Below, piece after piece: positions 9,835-19,449 of a stretch of 64,000 nucleotides of DNA. The notes under the pieces are model-generated. The model searched no databases. It saw only the letters and a program-made list of their open reading frames with translations, and was not told where the DNA came from. The position numbers and the translations under genes were made by a program. Position 1 is the first letter of the stretch; each line of letters starts with the position of its first letter. The DNA is taken from NCBI GenBank assembly GCA_013368445.1, contig JAACJO010000015.1, positions 434,001 through 498,000 of the forward strand, in the 5' to 3' direction. Source of the stretch: Leucocoprinus leucothites. Taxonomy: Eukaryota; Basidiomycota; Agaricomycetes; Agaricales; Agaricaceae.

Positions 9835-9840
9835 TCATTT
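9823..9840 (-). promoter_or_regulatory. Probable stop-codon readthrough site between gag and pol
   Basis: In the gene direction the junction reads AAA TGA CTA GAG. Gag and pol are in the same frame with only this TGA between them. UGA followed by CUAG is a known leaky termination context in viral and cellular readthrough. Translation by readthrough is inferred, and no structure was computed. Confidence 0.6.
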
Positions 9841-12800
9841 CTTGACTTTGTCTGTGGTTCGGTATCGTCGTAGGCGTGTAGCATCTGATTCCATTCGGAT
9901 GGTGAGTGCTGGTATGCGTTGACCATTGAACTCAATCTCATTTCGTTCGAAGTCTAGCTTGACATGATTTTCCCGCATGAATGGTGTTCCGATAATTGCG
10001 TCATATCTGTCAAAGTTGGCGATATCCACGTAGGTGGACGTGGTGTGGTCTCCTATATTAATGTTCAATGTAGTGCCATACTTGATCATGGATCGGCTGC
10101 CTACTGTGCCCAACTGGAGTATGTGTGGGTTCCTCAACTCGTGGACTTTGATATTAGCTAATTGGGCGAACACAGGTGTTATGCCCGTGGTGGTGCTTCC
10201 GGAATCCCATAATGCCCATGCCTCAAGGCCCCCAATCCTTACTAGTGATGCGAGGCATTGTTTTTCCTCGGCGGTAGGTTGTGGTCGTTCAATTTTTTCC
10301 CTAGACTTTGGTACTGATATCTTTTTGAATTTAGCGACTGTTTCGGGTCTTTGCCCTTCCTTCTGGCCATGTTTGGAAGGTGCTACCGATAAGGCGTTCA
10401 TGCGGTCGTCTGATTCATCATCTGATTCATCTATCCACGAGTCAAAGTCCTCGACTTCGATATCAGTGGTAGTGTCTACATCTGAATCGTGGTTGTCGTT
10501 CTCGCTTGCACTTGTTACACCTCCTTCCTGTTCTACCTCCTCGTCACTGTTGGTTTCATACCAATTCTCGCCATTTCCAGGAGAGTCTATATCATCATTC
10601 TCAGTATCCGAGTGTGCTGCTCGTAAGTGGGTCGTTTTGTCTTCCTTCTTTTTTATGAAGCCTTTGTTCCCATCTTTTTTAAGGTCCTTTATGAAGGGCT
10701 TTGTTGGTTTATTGTAGCTGTCTTTCTTGTTTATTGTCTTCGGCTCATCCATCTTTTTCCTTTCTTCTGCCTTGTTATTATCTCTTCCCTTTGCTTTCCA
10801 GTCCTGAGTTTTGGTGTTCCAATTATTCCTTTTTCTATTCTGTTTAGTTATTGGTCGTGCGCCTTTCGGCTTTCGTCGTTCATCTTGTTCATCCTTTTTC
10901 ATTTCCTTGGGTCTATCCTTTGATTTCTTCTCTCTTCCAGCTTTTGATATTGAGTCATAGTAGCTGATCATCCCTCTTCGACTCTCATAAGATACTGCGT
11001 AGTCAAGGAATTCCTCAAGTGTATTCACTTCCGGTTGTAAGCCGTTTCTTACCAGTAACTCCTTTTTCATAACTGATGGTATTCTCTTCAAGAATAGCTC
11101 AACTAGATAATAATTGTCGGGGTGTACTGTCATGTTCGAGGCATGCTCCTTTAGATTATCATAAAATTCTTGTACTCCTGCTTCAGGTTTATATTTAGTC
11201 TTTTTCAGATTCTCTCGAGCTTCCTGAGTGGATGTTGGGCGTACAAATCGGTCGTACAGTGTACAAAGGCATTTTTCGAATGTCCAGTCCTCTTTCGTGC
11301 GTGTCGCACTCATAACGTGTCTAACAATGAGATTTTTTGCTTCTCCACGTAGATAATATACTAAGTGCATCATTCGCACTTTGTCGCGTTGGATTCCGGG
11401 TCCTCCCAGGCCTCGCAATGCGTAGTCTAGACATACGGTTGTCACGAACCGCTCAAGTTCACTGAACTTTGGGCTTCCACTGTATGGTTCGATTCCTCCA
11501 TCACCTGGAGATCGGTTTGCATTGTGTTTATACCCTTCGATTTTCTCAGGTAATTGTGATAGGTGCGTGTGTACGATGTCCTTCAATCGATTGTGCATAC
11601 GCTCACGATATTGTTCGGCGGCTTCGCTGATGCCTGGATTAGGTCCAACAGATATATTCCTTGCCATTGAATATCCCCGTTGTACCTCAGGACGTTGTGG
11701 TTCTTCTGATTGCCGTTCGGGTTGATGGTCTTCACTCGGTCCTGAGTAGTCTCGAATATGGTATTTTTCATTCTCAATTGGGATTTTTCGTTGGCGTGGT
11801 TCATCCTTGAATGTTACGCGATTTCCTTTTTGGGAGTTAGATTGAGCGTTCGGTGATATATTTCTAGTTGTGGATTCGAACGGAATTTGTGTCTGGGATT
11901 GAAGAAAGGAATAGGTCCCGCTTGGGTTCTTTAACTGGCTCTTTTTGGCTGCCGGTAGTTGTGGTAGTGGTCGTTGCACTTGTGGTGATTGGACTCCGAT
12001 TGTGCCTTGTTGCTGATTAGCCTCGAACTGCGACTGTTGTAGCCGTCCTGTCAATGGTTGGTTGGCCGTTATTGGTACTGGTAAGTGTGGTATAGGTGGT
12101 TGGTGATTTGGATTGCGCTGTGTTTGTTGTAGTGGTCGTTGTGGTAATGATCTCCTTACTTTACTGTTGTTTTCTGCGCTCACATGATATGAATTATATA
12201 CCTGGGTTAGGGACATTTCTCCTGCTCCATCCTGTGATGGTGCTGATACTACGGTTCTTGGTGTTAAGTGCGGCGGATACTTCACTATGAATGGATTAAA
12301 ATTATCCTGATCATCCGTTTGGTATGTTTGCGCTATTTTTGATCCTCCGCGTCGATGGGTATCATTCATCCTTCGAGTATCATCGTGTTCATCTTGTATT
12401 CTCTGTTGTCGCTCCTGTGCTGCGATACGTAACCCGTATTGTTGGTCAGATTCCCCGGGTTGTTGTGGCGCGAATAAACCCTCGTATGCTTCTTCGATGG
12501 TGGGTTGTGTATGTATTATGGATGGCGATCTTTCTGTTTTAATCAACGGGAATACCGGTGGTGCCCTTGGTGCTGGTTGTTCCACTATTGTTATGGGTTG
12601 ACGTCTCGTTCCCGTTGTTATGTATGGGGATTCGGATAGAGTACTTGATGATGATGATGTTCGTGGGTATTTGTCTTTCCCATAAGTTGTGTGATATTCC
12701 TGTGATAGTTGACTCATTGGTGTCTCGCTGCCTGAGTTCTTCCTCAGTTTGAGCTTCTGGTATGCCGAAGCTAGTCGTCCTACATTTTTGTTAATATGTT

Positions 12801-13587
12801 CTTGATAGGTTGGGTTCTGTTTGTAGTCGACTATTCCCAACCCTATATAAGTTTCTCTTGTGATTTTTTCAGCCTGCTCTATGATTTGCCGTTGTCGTCG
12901 TATATCGGTGATATTCATTACTTCCCATGTCGTCTGATAACGAGCCTCATTTAGTTCGTCAATGGGTAGCGGAGTCATTTCTCTCTCAGGGGGTGTGTTC
13001 TGTGTTCGGTTTCCAATCGGGATGTCTCTGGGCGTCATATTACCCGACATTGGGCTTACTGTTTTCGTGGTCCTCGCTTCCTGTGTTTGTTCAACCTCGA
13101 AATTGACATCATAGTCTCTATAGCCTCGCGACTCATTGTCTCTGTTATTACTAGTATTAATTGAGCCTCGCGACTCCATGTACTTCGACGTTCTTTGTCG
13201 CTCATTGGTGTTTGGGGAGCTTCGCAACTCCATTGGTATATGCGGGCTTTGCAGCTCCGGATTCAGTGAGGAGCTTTGCAACCCCTGTCTATTCGGCGAG
13301 CCTCGCGACTCGTTTGTCGGACCTTGCGGTTCCGATGCTCTCGTTGGTTCCGTCCCATTTCCGTCCCCCGGTGCTTCGATTCCATGCCATGTAGCATCTC
13401 TGAGTCTGAGTCCTTCGGCGCTCTCAAATACCTGGCTCGGTAATTGATTTGCTCCCGCTTCGAAGTCACAGGATTGGCCGCTCGACATGGGAAATGCTCC
13501 AGGTAGTGGATTTGTCGGTGTTTCCATTGGCTGCGACGTCCGCGGAAGATGTGGTGGCGTCTGTCTCGAATGCGGGGGGGTGGGCAT
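9835..13587 (-). CDS. gag: Gag with C-terminal aspartic protease, 1250 aa
   Basis: The frame extends upstream to 13647, but the first ATG is at 13587 in an ideal context (ACCACCATGC). The first 650 residues are proline/glutamine/serine-rich and probably disordered. A retrotransposon-gag domain lies around residues 700-860 (LERFVTTVCLDYALRGL..., LYDRFVRPTSTQEARENLKK). A lysine-rich region (GREKKSKDRPKEMKK onwards) follows instead of a zinc knuckle, then an acidic stretch. The protease with catalytic LWDSGSTTTGI is near the end, followed by YDAIIGTPFM. Protease made with Gag rather than Pol implies it is in excess. Ends in TGA, after which pol continues in frame. Confidence 0.9.
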   Translation of the reverse strand: MPTPPHSRQTPPHLPRTSQPMETPTNPLPGAFPMSSGQSCDFEAGANQLPSQVFESAEGLRLRDATWHGIEAPGDGNGTEPTRASEPQGPTNESRGSPNRQGLQSSSLNPELQSPHIPMELRSSPNTNERQRTSKYMESRGSINTSNNRDNESRGYRDYDVNFEVEQTQEARTTKTVSPMSGNMTPRDIPIGNRTQNTPPEREMTPLPIDELNEARYQTTWEVMNITDIRRQRQIIEQAEKITRETYIGLGIVDYKQNPTYQEHINKNVGRLASAYQKLKLRKNSGSETPMSQLSQEYHTTYGKDKYPRTSSSSSTLSESPYITTGTRRQPITIVEQPAPRAPPVFPLIKTERSPSIIHTQPTIEEAYEGLFAPQQPGESDQQYGLRIAAQERQQRIQDEHDDTRRMNDTHRRGGSKIAQTYQTDDQDNFNPFIVKYPPHLTPRTVVSAPSQDGAGEMSLTQVYNSYHVSAENNSKVRRSLPQRPLQQTQRNPNHQPPIPHLPVPITANQPLTGRLQQSQFEANQQQGTIGVQSPQVQRPLPQLPAAKKSQLKNPSGTYSFLQSQTQIPFESTTRNISPNAQSNSQKGNRVTFKDEPRQRKIPIENEKYHIRDYSGPSEDHQPERQSEEPQRPEVQRGYSMARNISVGPNPGISEAAEQYRERMHNRLKDIVHTHLSQLPEKIEGYKHNANRSPGDGGIEPYSGSPKFSELERFVTTVCLDYALRGLGGPGIQRDKVRMMHLVYYLRGEAKNLIVRHVMSATRTKEDWTFEKCLCTLYDRFVRPTSTQEARENLKKTKYKPEAGVQEFYDNLKEHASNMTVHPDNYYLVELFLKRIPSVMKKELLVRNGLQPEVNTLEEFLDYAVSYESRRGMISYYDSISKAGREKKSKDRPKEMKKDEQDERRKPKGARPITKQNRKRNNWNTKTQDWKAKGRDNNKAEERKKMDEPKTINKKDSYNKPTKPFIKDLKKDGNKGFIKKKEDKTTHLRAAHSDTENDDIDSPGNGENWYETNSDEEVEQEGGVTSASENDNHDSDVDTTTDIEVEDFDSWIDESDDESDDRMNALSVAPSKHGQKEGQRPETVAKFKKISVPKSREKIERPQPTAEEKQCLASLVRIGGLEAWALWDSGSTTTGITPVFAQLANIKVHELRNPHILQLGTVGSRSMIKYGTTLNINIGDHTTSTYVDIANFDRYDAIIGTPFMRENHVKLDFERNEIEFNGQRIPALTIRMESDATRLRRYRTTDKVKK

Positions 13588-13688
13588 GGTGGTTTGTGTT
13601 GGGTTGATGATGTGGCGATCGTGGTGGTACAGGCTGGCTATTGTCACAGTGGTTTAGTAGTTCAATACAATCCGAAGATCTAAAAAAG

Positions 13689-13858
13689 TGAAACCCGTAT
13701 GGGTTACCGGTGAGGTACTTAGTCTTCTGACAGAGTAGATCTGCACGGTTGGTGGTATTGAAGAAAGTAACTACCGTGACAATACAAGTGTGACAACATT
13801 AGTATACTACGATCACACTATTATAATAATAATGCTATGATTAATGGGTTGGGTTACA
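13689..13858 (-). repeat. 5' LTR
   Basis: 170 bp matching 3190-3359 with no difference seen. It is followed inwards (13688 downwards) by CTTTTTTAGATC rather than by a TGG-starting primer-binding site. Confidence 0.95.
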
Positions 13859-13863
13859 CATGT
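13859..13863. repeat. Target site duplication, right copy (CATGT)
   Basis: Identical to 3185-3189; brackets the retroelement. Confidence 0.9.
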
Positions 13864-15394
13864 GAACAGGTAAGTTACTCAACACCTTTCTGGCCTCCAC
13901 CAGTGCTGGCCCGTCATCTCTGTCCCTCTCATTTTGTTGCTGCTCATCCTCTTGGAGAAGCTCTTCAGGTGTCGGTTGTTGTTCCTGGCCGTCAAAGCCG
14001 TAGAATGGGTCTATTTCTTCAACTCCATCTCCCGGATCATTATTCCAAAATCCAAGGTTGATGGCACGTTCCTTGCTTAGCTCGTAGATCACAAGTGGAC
14101 TTTTATTCTTGGCAGTACGGATTGAGTGGTGGTTCCAAAACTGAATAAAGCGATCGAGCCAGCACTGAATACGGGGCTGGAAGACAATAAAAAGACATAC
14201 ACGATGTGCAGCATTGTCCATGTCTAGCATGCCGATCTCTTCTAGATGAAGAAAAATCGTCCTCCAGAACTCAATAACTCCGGTGCGAACATCTCTCCAT
14301 GTACGCTCGATACGGACATTGTGTACAGAGCTAGAGTTATGACTTAGACAACATACAGTATTGATTAGGTAGACACATACCGTCCTCAAATGTAGGCTTT
14401 GTGGTGCTCTCCCCACTTCAAGACCATTCTAACTTCGATGGCATTATTTTCGGTACCATAATCTCCACGAACTCTACTAGGCCAGCCGTATTGTGAGACT
14501 CCACGCATGAAGATCTTCTCTACTGTTAGAGCGCATTTATTGTCATGGCACTGCAGGTAGATGAGCAGACGAGAGTGTCCATCCACGCAGCCATGTATAT
14601 AAAACCCCCAAGGCTTCAGCTTCTCATTTCCATCCATATGCCATAGGGCATTGCTACCTTGAACATGATACACACGGCATTTGATTGCTCCATGCCATCT
14701 AAATATGTTTATTCAACTGGGTGTCGGAATGTTGAGCAAAAATGACTCACCGAAGCATGATACCAATAGGATCTACATGCCTAAGACTCTCTTTTACACG
14801 TTTGATTGGTACAAGAATTTCTAGGGACTTCAAGGCACCGTGAATAATCCCTGCACCATTCTGTGGGTGTAGAAGAGAGATTCCGGCTATGACTTCATCT
14901 AATCCTTCATCTGTGATCTCTGTATGTGTGGGGCGAGCGGAGGAAATGCCAGCTTGGGCTAGGTGAAGGTACAGTGTTTTTCTCGCAACACCTATGGCCT
15001 CTGCAACTGACTCCCATGAGTTTCCGAGGTCATGAAGATGAATAGCGCATTGAATATCAATTATAACCCTTGGTCAACCACGACCTGGGCCAGGAGGAGC
15101 CGTCTGCGCTTGAGGTCGTTCATTTGGGTCCGTGACTTCCAAAAAATGCTGGAGTGGGTGTATTAGGCCTTGAACAACACCCGAAAGAAACTCCACCTCC
15201 ACTGGAGAAATCCATTGGTCCGAAATTTGCTGTAAGACTTGATTCACGGTATTGAGAAGCCTAAGTGACCTCTCGACAGTGAATATCTCAACATTAGGTA
15301 TTGTTACAATGAGGTGTTGGGCCTCTTGAACGATTTTATCAGATAGCCGCAGAAAGTTGGAGACTCGATCGCCATCATAAGGCTCAGTGGGCAT
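13859..15394 (-). pseudogene. DDE integrase-core gene of the large transposon, broken
   Basis: Exon 1 starts at ATG 15394 (MPTEPYDGD); later exons carry ESLRHVDPIG, then YHVQGSNALWHMDGNEKL, VDGHSRLL, RVRGDYGTENN and SVHNVRIERTWRDV. This is the eukaryotic integrase-core family marked by the WHMDGNHKL signature. The likely catalytic acids (D in HMDGN, D in RGDYGTEN, E in RIERTW) are all present. Introns include 14331-14380 (50 bp), which joins GR to SVHN. Two in-frame TGA codons, at 15074 and 14386, lie in conserved coding sequence, and the 3' end is cut off by the retroelement. The gene ends nearest the left TIR of the large transposon and is the best transposase candidate. This copy should be inactive. 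Confidence 0.75.
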
Positions 15395-16005
15395 GGTGGG
15401 GAGTAAGTGACCAGATTTTTCATCTCATTATTGAAATGCTACTTACTAAATTGGAAACAGGGGAGACGCACTCATATCCTCTAGAACAATGCCAAAAATG
15501 GCACTCAGAATGCAGAGGCATAGGCACAGCCCCTATGTATGCTAAGCCTCCCTTTCAACTTTTTCTGTACACCTCAGAAACGAAAAACAGCATAGGGCAT
15601 ATATGACTGAATACCGTAAAATAAATTGTAATATAGCTCAGAGAGGGGGAAGTATTAGAGGGGAATAGATGGTAATAATAGTGAGAAAAGTACTATGAGG
15701 AGAATAGACAGCATTAATGGTGAAAAAAGTATTAGAGGGAAACGGACTGTACACTATTAGTTGACACTAGAATACACAGCTTGTCACATAGACACTAAAG
15801 CATGAAACATCAAGGTAACAAGAGATATAAGTCGCAGATGAAAATATTTAGTCAATATAGCATAGTGGTGAGATTCGACACGTGTTTGTAATCCAATCAT
15901 TACACTATCCCTCGACTGAGAATAAACTACACCTCGGATTTCCGTATTTGGTTTAAGTGACCAGTGACATAAACGCACGTCACCAACCAAGCTTCCGTGT
16001 ATACA
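15395..16005. other. Spacer inside the large transposon, no gene
   Basis: AT-rich, with near-repeats of GTATTAGAGGGGAA and ATAGTGAGAAAAGTA between 15650 and 15745. I see no supported coding region; the ORF at 15784-15990 has no recognisable features. Confidence 0.5.
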
Positions 16006-19000
16006 CTAGGAGTACTGCCATCTGAATTTGGGAGCCCGATACTGTTTTTGTCGGGGTGATATGTCTGAGGTATCGTTAGATAAAAGATCAAGAGAAGTAG
16101 AGGATTGGAAGCTTACTAAGAATAGCTTGCGCCATTTCAATTCCCTCGTAACACCCTGCATTAAGTTCCAGGAAGGAAGCTGCTTTTCGGGATCAGGGTG
16201 CTTGATGTAAGTAACGACTTGTTGTGCTAGTTCATTGAGTGTGTTACATGTAGAGAGATTTTTTACCTTTACACGTGGGGTTGAGGTTGCAGATGGAGCT
16301 GAGCCCGGTCCAGTAGAGGCACCAGTTGGGGAACTAGTTGAGGCACCAGCCGAACCACCGTCACTTGAGCCTGTGGAAGTATTAGAGCCTGCACTCGTGC
16401 CAGTGGATGAGGAGCTATTCATAAAATGTGTGGAAGTGTTCATCGTGCTGGAGGAAGGATCAGCCCTGCAATTACTGCTATTGGCATTGGCGTTCGACCT
16501 CTGTTGCTTGTCTTTGTCTTTCAAGAGAATTAATGACAGTTCAACTACTGAGATTGAATATTACTTACGTTCGAATATGTTGCGAGTAGCTTCATCTGTG
16601 ACATGAGTCAGCAGGCGGCAAATGATAGCAATAGGTGGCACTGACCTGGCTCTAATTCCTCAATGTCAGGAGAGCTGAGTTCAATTTGTAAGTAATGTAC
16701 TGTTACCTCGGTTGAAAAATGCACGACACCTGTCCCTATCCTTGACTGTAGAGCTTCTCATTTCATACTTGCGGTGGCCCTTCCCTTTTGTCTGAGCATC
16801 TATCTAGAAGCATGTAGGTTAGATCATGTTCATAGTTTAGCTGGGACAGCTTACAATAGCATGACGTTCTATTGCGTATGAAAGATCTATGCAGAAATGC
16901 GAAACAATGCCCTTGACCTCATCGTAGTAGGTAGCTTCGCTGGGGCATGCATCGAGATAATCAGCTACAAGGTCCAGGAATCCATGAATCCTGAGCTCGC
17001 CATAGCATAACTTGGTGGGATCAATCTTCAAGTGCTCGGTTGCACTTCCGAAGTCATGGTGGAGGTCCTGAATGATGGACTCAGGCAAGCGGTGATTCAG
17101 CGGCACTCGAAGAACCAAATATGATATTGTTGAAACCTGATGATCTTGTAAGCCGAAGATTGAATGAGGAATTCGGGGCATAGAACTTACTGGAAAAAGG
17201 TCGGGGTGGGTGTTGGTAGAACGCCGAAGATGACAAACACCAGGTACATCCCACTTCACTCTGTCCTCCAACTCGCGGAAGTCGTTAACCAGAGTCAGGA
17301 GACAGTAAGCATATGCATCAATGCGGCGAAGACAGTTCTCCACCTCATTCTTGATCCAGCTGGTTACCTGCAAGGAGTTGAGATGGCAGTGCGCCCGATA
17401 AAGAGTTGAAATGAACGGCATGACACTGTGAGGCCCGACACGGAAAGTATCTCGGAAACTTGCAGTGTAATACTTGTTGTCATCCGATACAATCCCTATA
17501 ACCCGCATGTTCGAGAGCTTGAAGAGAAAGTTGAATGATGCCTGTGCTCTGTTCAGTGCTGTATAGAGCTCCTTGATAAGATACCTGTGAGTCGACTCTT
17601 TTTCGACAGCCTCCAACTTCGTCTGAATTGCACTAGCAGCCTGGTGAAGGTCGGTCCAACAGCGGGAATCTTGCAGGGGCCACTGGATTAAAAGTTGAGA
17701 ATCCAGCATCATAAGGAAAAGCGCGACTACATACCCAGGTTTCTTGCCCAAGTTCACATGAAATGTTACGCATCAAGCAATGCAGTGGTAATCCATCGGG
17801 ATCTATCAAGGGCGCTGAGTCTGATAAAATAATAGGACACATTACTACGTACGAGCGAATGCTGGCCCAATATATTCTTCACCAACGGGAAGATCTTCAA
17901 GGTTCATGTTACCAGAGTTGAAGTTGTCGGCACTGGTGTCTTCAAAGGGCGAATGGTTTAAGAAATCTTCATAAGTCTTGTTATTGTCTAGGTATGCCGG
18001 CGATTAAAACCAATAGCATGGTAGCTATTACGAATGCACCAGCCGTTTCATCAGCCATCAAGACATCAGATTGTGCATCCTCGTCAACACTAGCGCTGTC
18101 TTCAGCTGAAGCACTCTCTTTGTTGCCACCATCTCCATTCTCCTGAGAGATCACAATATCCGCTTTTCTGCGTAACAGACCAACATATACAACCTTGCCC
18201 ATATCTTTCTTGCCCTGGCGGTGAGTAATACTGTGACTAGACATGACGTCCTATTTAGTAGACAATGCGAAGGAATAAACGAATTTAACTCACAATTTGA
18301 TTGATTCCAGTGACAGTACAGCTTCACTAGAGTTCAAAATGCGCTTGAGTATCCTGCGCTGGCCTTTACCCTGGGGAGAAGCAGAGACGATCGAGAAATC
18401 CTCCAGGGTAATGGGAATTTCTTGACGGATAGGCACAGCAAGGAAAGCAGCGATAACAGATTCTTTGATTTCCAAGTGAGTGGCTGTGGCATCAATTGTC
18501 ACGTCGACCACGAGGCCTGCAGTGTACAAGCTAGTTCGGATCCTATAAAATGGTAAGTAAGGCAGGTATTAAGAGTGACTCCGACATACTCATCGGCAGT
18601 GGGCTCGGTACGAGTGAAGTTATCCAGTAGTGAGGTTTCAGGTATCAAAACGAACTTGAATACTCTTAGAGGCTCCTTTGCTTTAGCAGGGGCGGTCGTT
18701 ATCGGGGCAGCTGGGCGAGAAGTATCCTCAGCCTTCCTGTGTCTTTTGTTTTTGGGAAGCCGAGTGGTCGATGCGTTCTCTGCTGCTGTCTTGTGGATCT
18801 TGCTCCGAGTCAGATATTGACTTAATGCAAGATGGTATGTCTTACCTCTGATCCAGGATTGAATTGGAGGCTGTCAGCGAGGCCGTCTTGTTGCTGGCAT
18901 TTTTTCTGGATGTTGTCGGTTCGGAGAAAGGCTGAAGCACTTCCTCTCCCTTCACCCATAGAGCAAAGGAACTCCGCACCGAGACTCCCAGGAACGAAGT

Positions 19001-19373
19001 GCTGGCCTTCAGACGAGATACCGTACGGGGTCGCATTTGGGGAAACATTACCCGTACCCTAAAAAGATTAATAACATAGTGATTAATAAGGGGGAAAAGC
19101 AACAAATGCGATAGCATACCTGAGTGAGAGGGGCAGGGTCAGGAGGCTAGCAGAGGGGTTCAGTATGTACAGCTCAACCAAAGGCGAGGTACATACTTGA
19201 GTAGTGGTTGTAGGCAAATAGTGACGAGTGGCTTGACAGCCGCATTCGCACAAGGACATAAGTGCGCAATTGAGGTCAGGCTGCATGGACGCTGCTTTGA
19301 ACAGCATGCATGAGCCTTTCCATGCGCAGTCAGGATTTTTGCAAGCTTTCAAATTGACGAAGAAGTGGGACAT
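16006..19373 (-). CDS. Multi-exon gene of unknown function in the large transposon
   Basis: The start is ATG 19373: MSHFFVNLKACKNPDCAWKG followed by CMLFK and LCECGCQ, a cysteine-rich, possibly zinc-binding N-terminus. Recognisable exon segments follow at about 19060-18842, 18750-18580, 18529-18290, 18244-17985, 17980-17860 (YEDFLNHSPFEDTSADNF), 17800-16840 (about 300 codons, mostly helical) and 16610-16006. The last exons read ATRNIFEH, joined across a 51-bp intron to KDKDKQQRSN, a serine/threonine-rich stretch, and LNELAQQVVTYIKHPDPEKQ. The exon map is tentative and some frames do not close, so it may be degenerate. I recognise no enzyme domain. It is the largest gene in the element besides the integrase, so a role in transposition is conceivable (inference). 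Confidence 0.45.
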
Positions 19374-19449
19374 AACAGTTTGGGTTAAGGAAATGCAATG
19401 AGAGTGGGGGGTGGGGGGGTGAAAAACGGCAGAGAGGGTTATCACCTTT

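Larger units (their letters stand above)
3190..13858 (-). mobile_element. Complete Ty3/gypsy chromovirus with extra post-pol ORFs
   Basis: Minus-strand element of 10,669 bp with 170-bp LTRs that appear identical by eye, a 5-bp target duplication, a polypurine tract, gag with protease, pol in RT-RNaseH-integrase-chromodomain order, and about 2.4 kb of further ORFs between pol and the 3' LTR. No large ORF is broken. Identical LTRs imply a recent insertion. The insertion lies in the integrase-core gene of the surrounding large DNA transposon. Confidence 0.95.

Noticed and set aside
10034..10717. 227-codon plus-strand ORF
   Set aside because: Antisense to the protease and acidic region of gag; serine/leucine-rich composition follows from the reverse complement.
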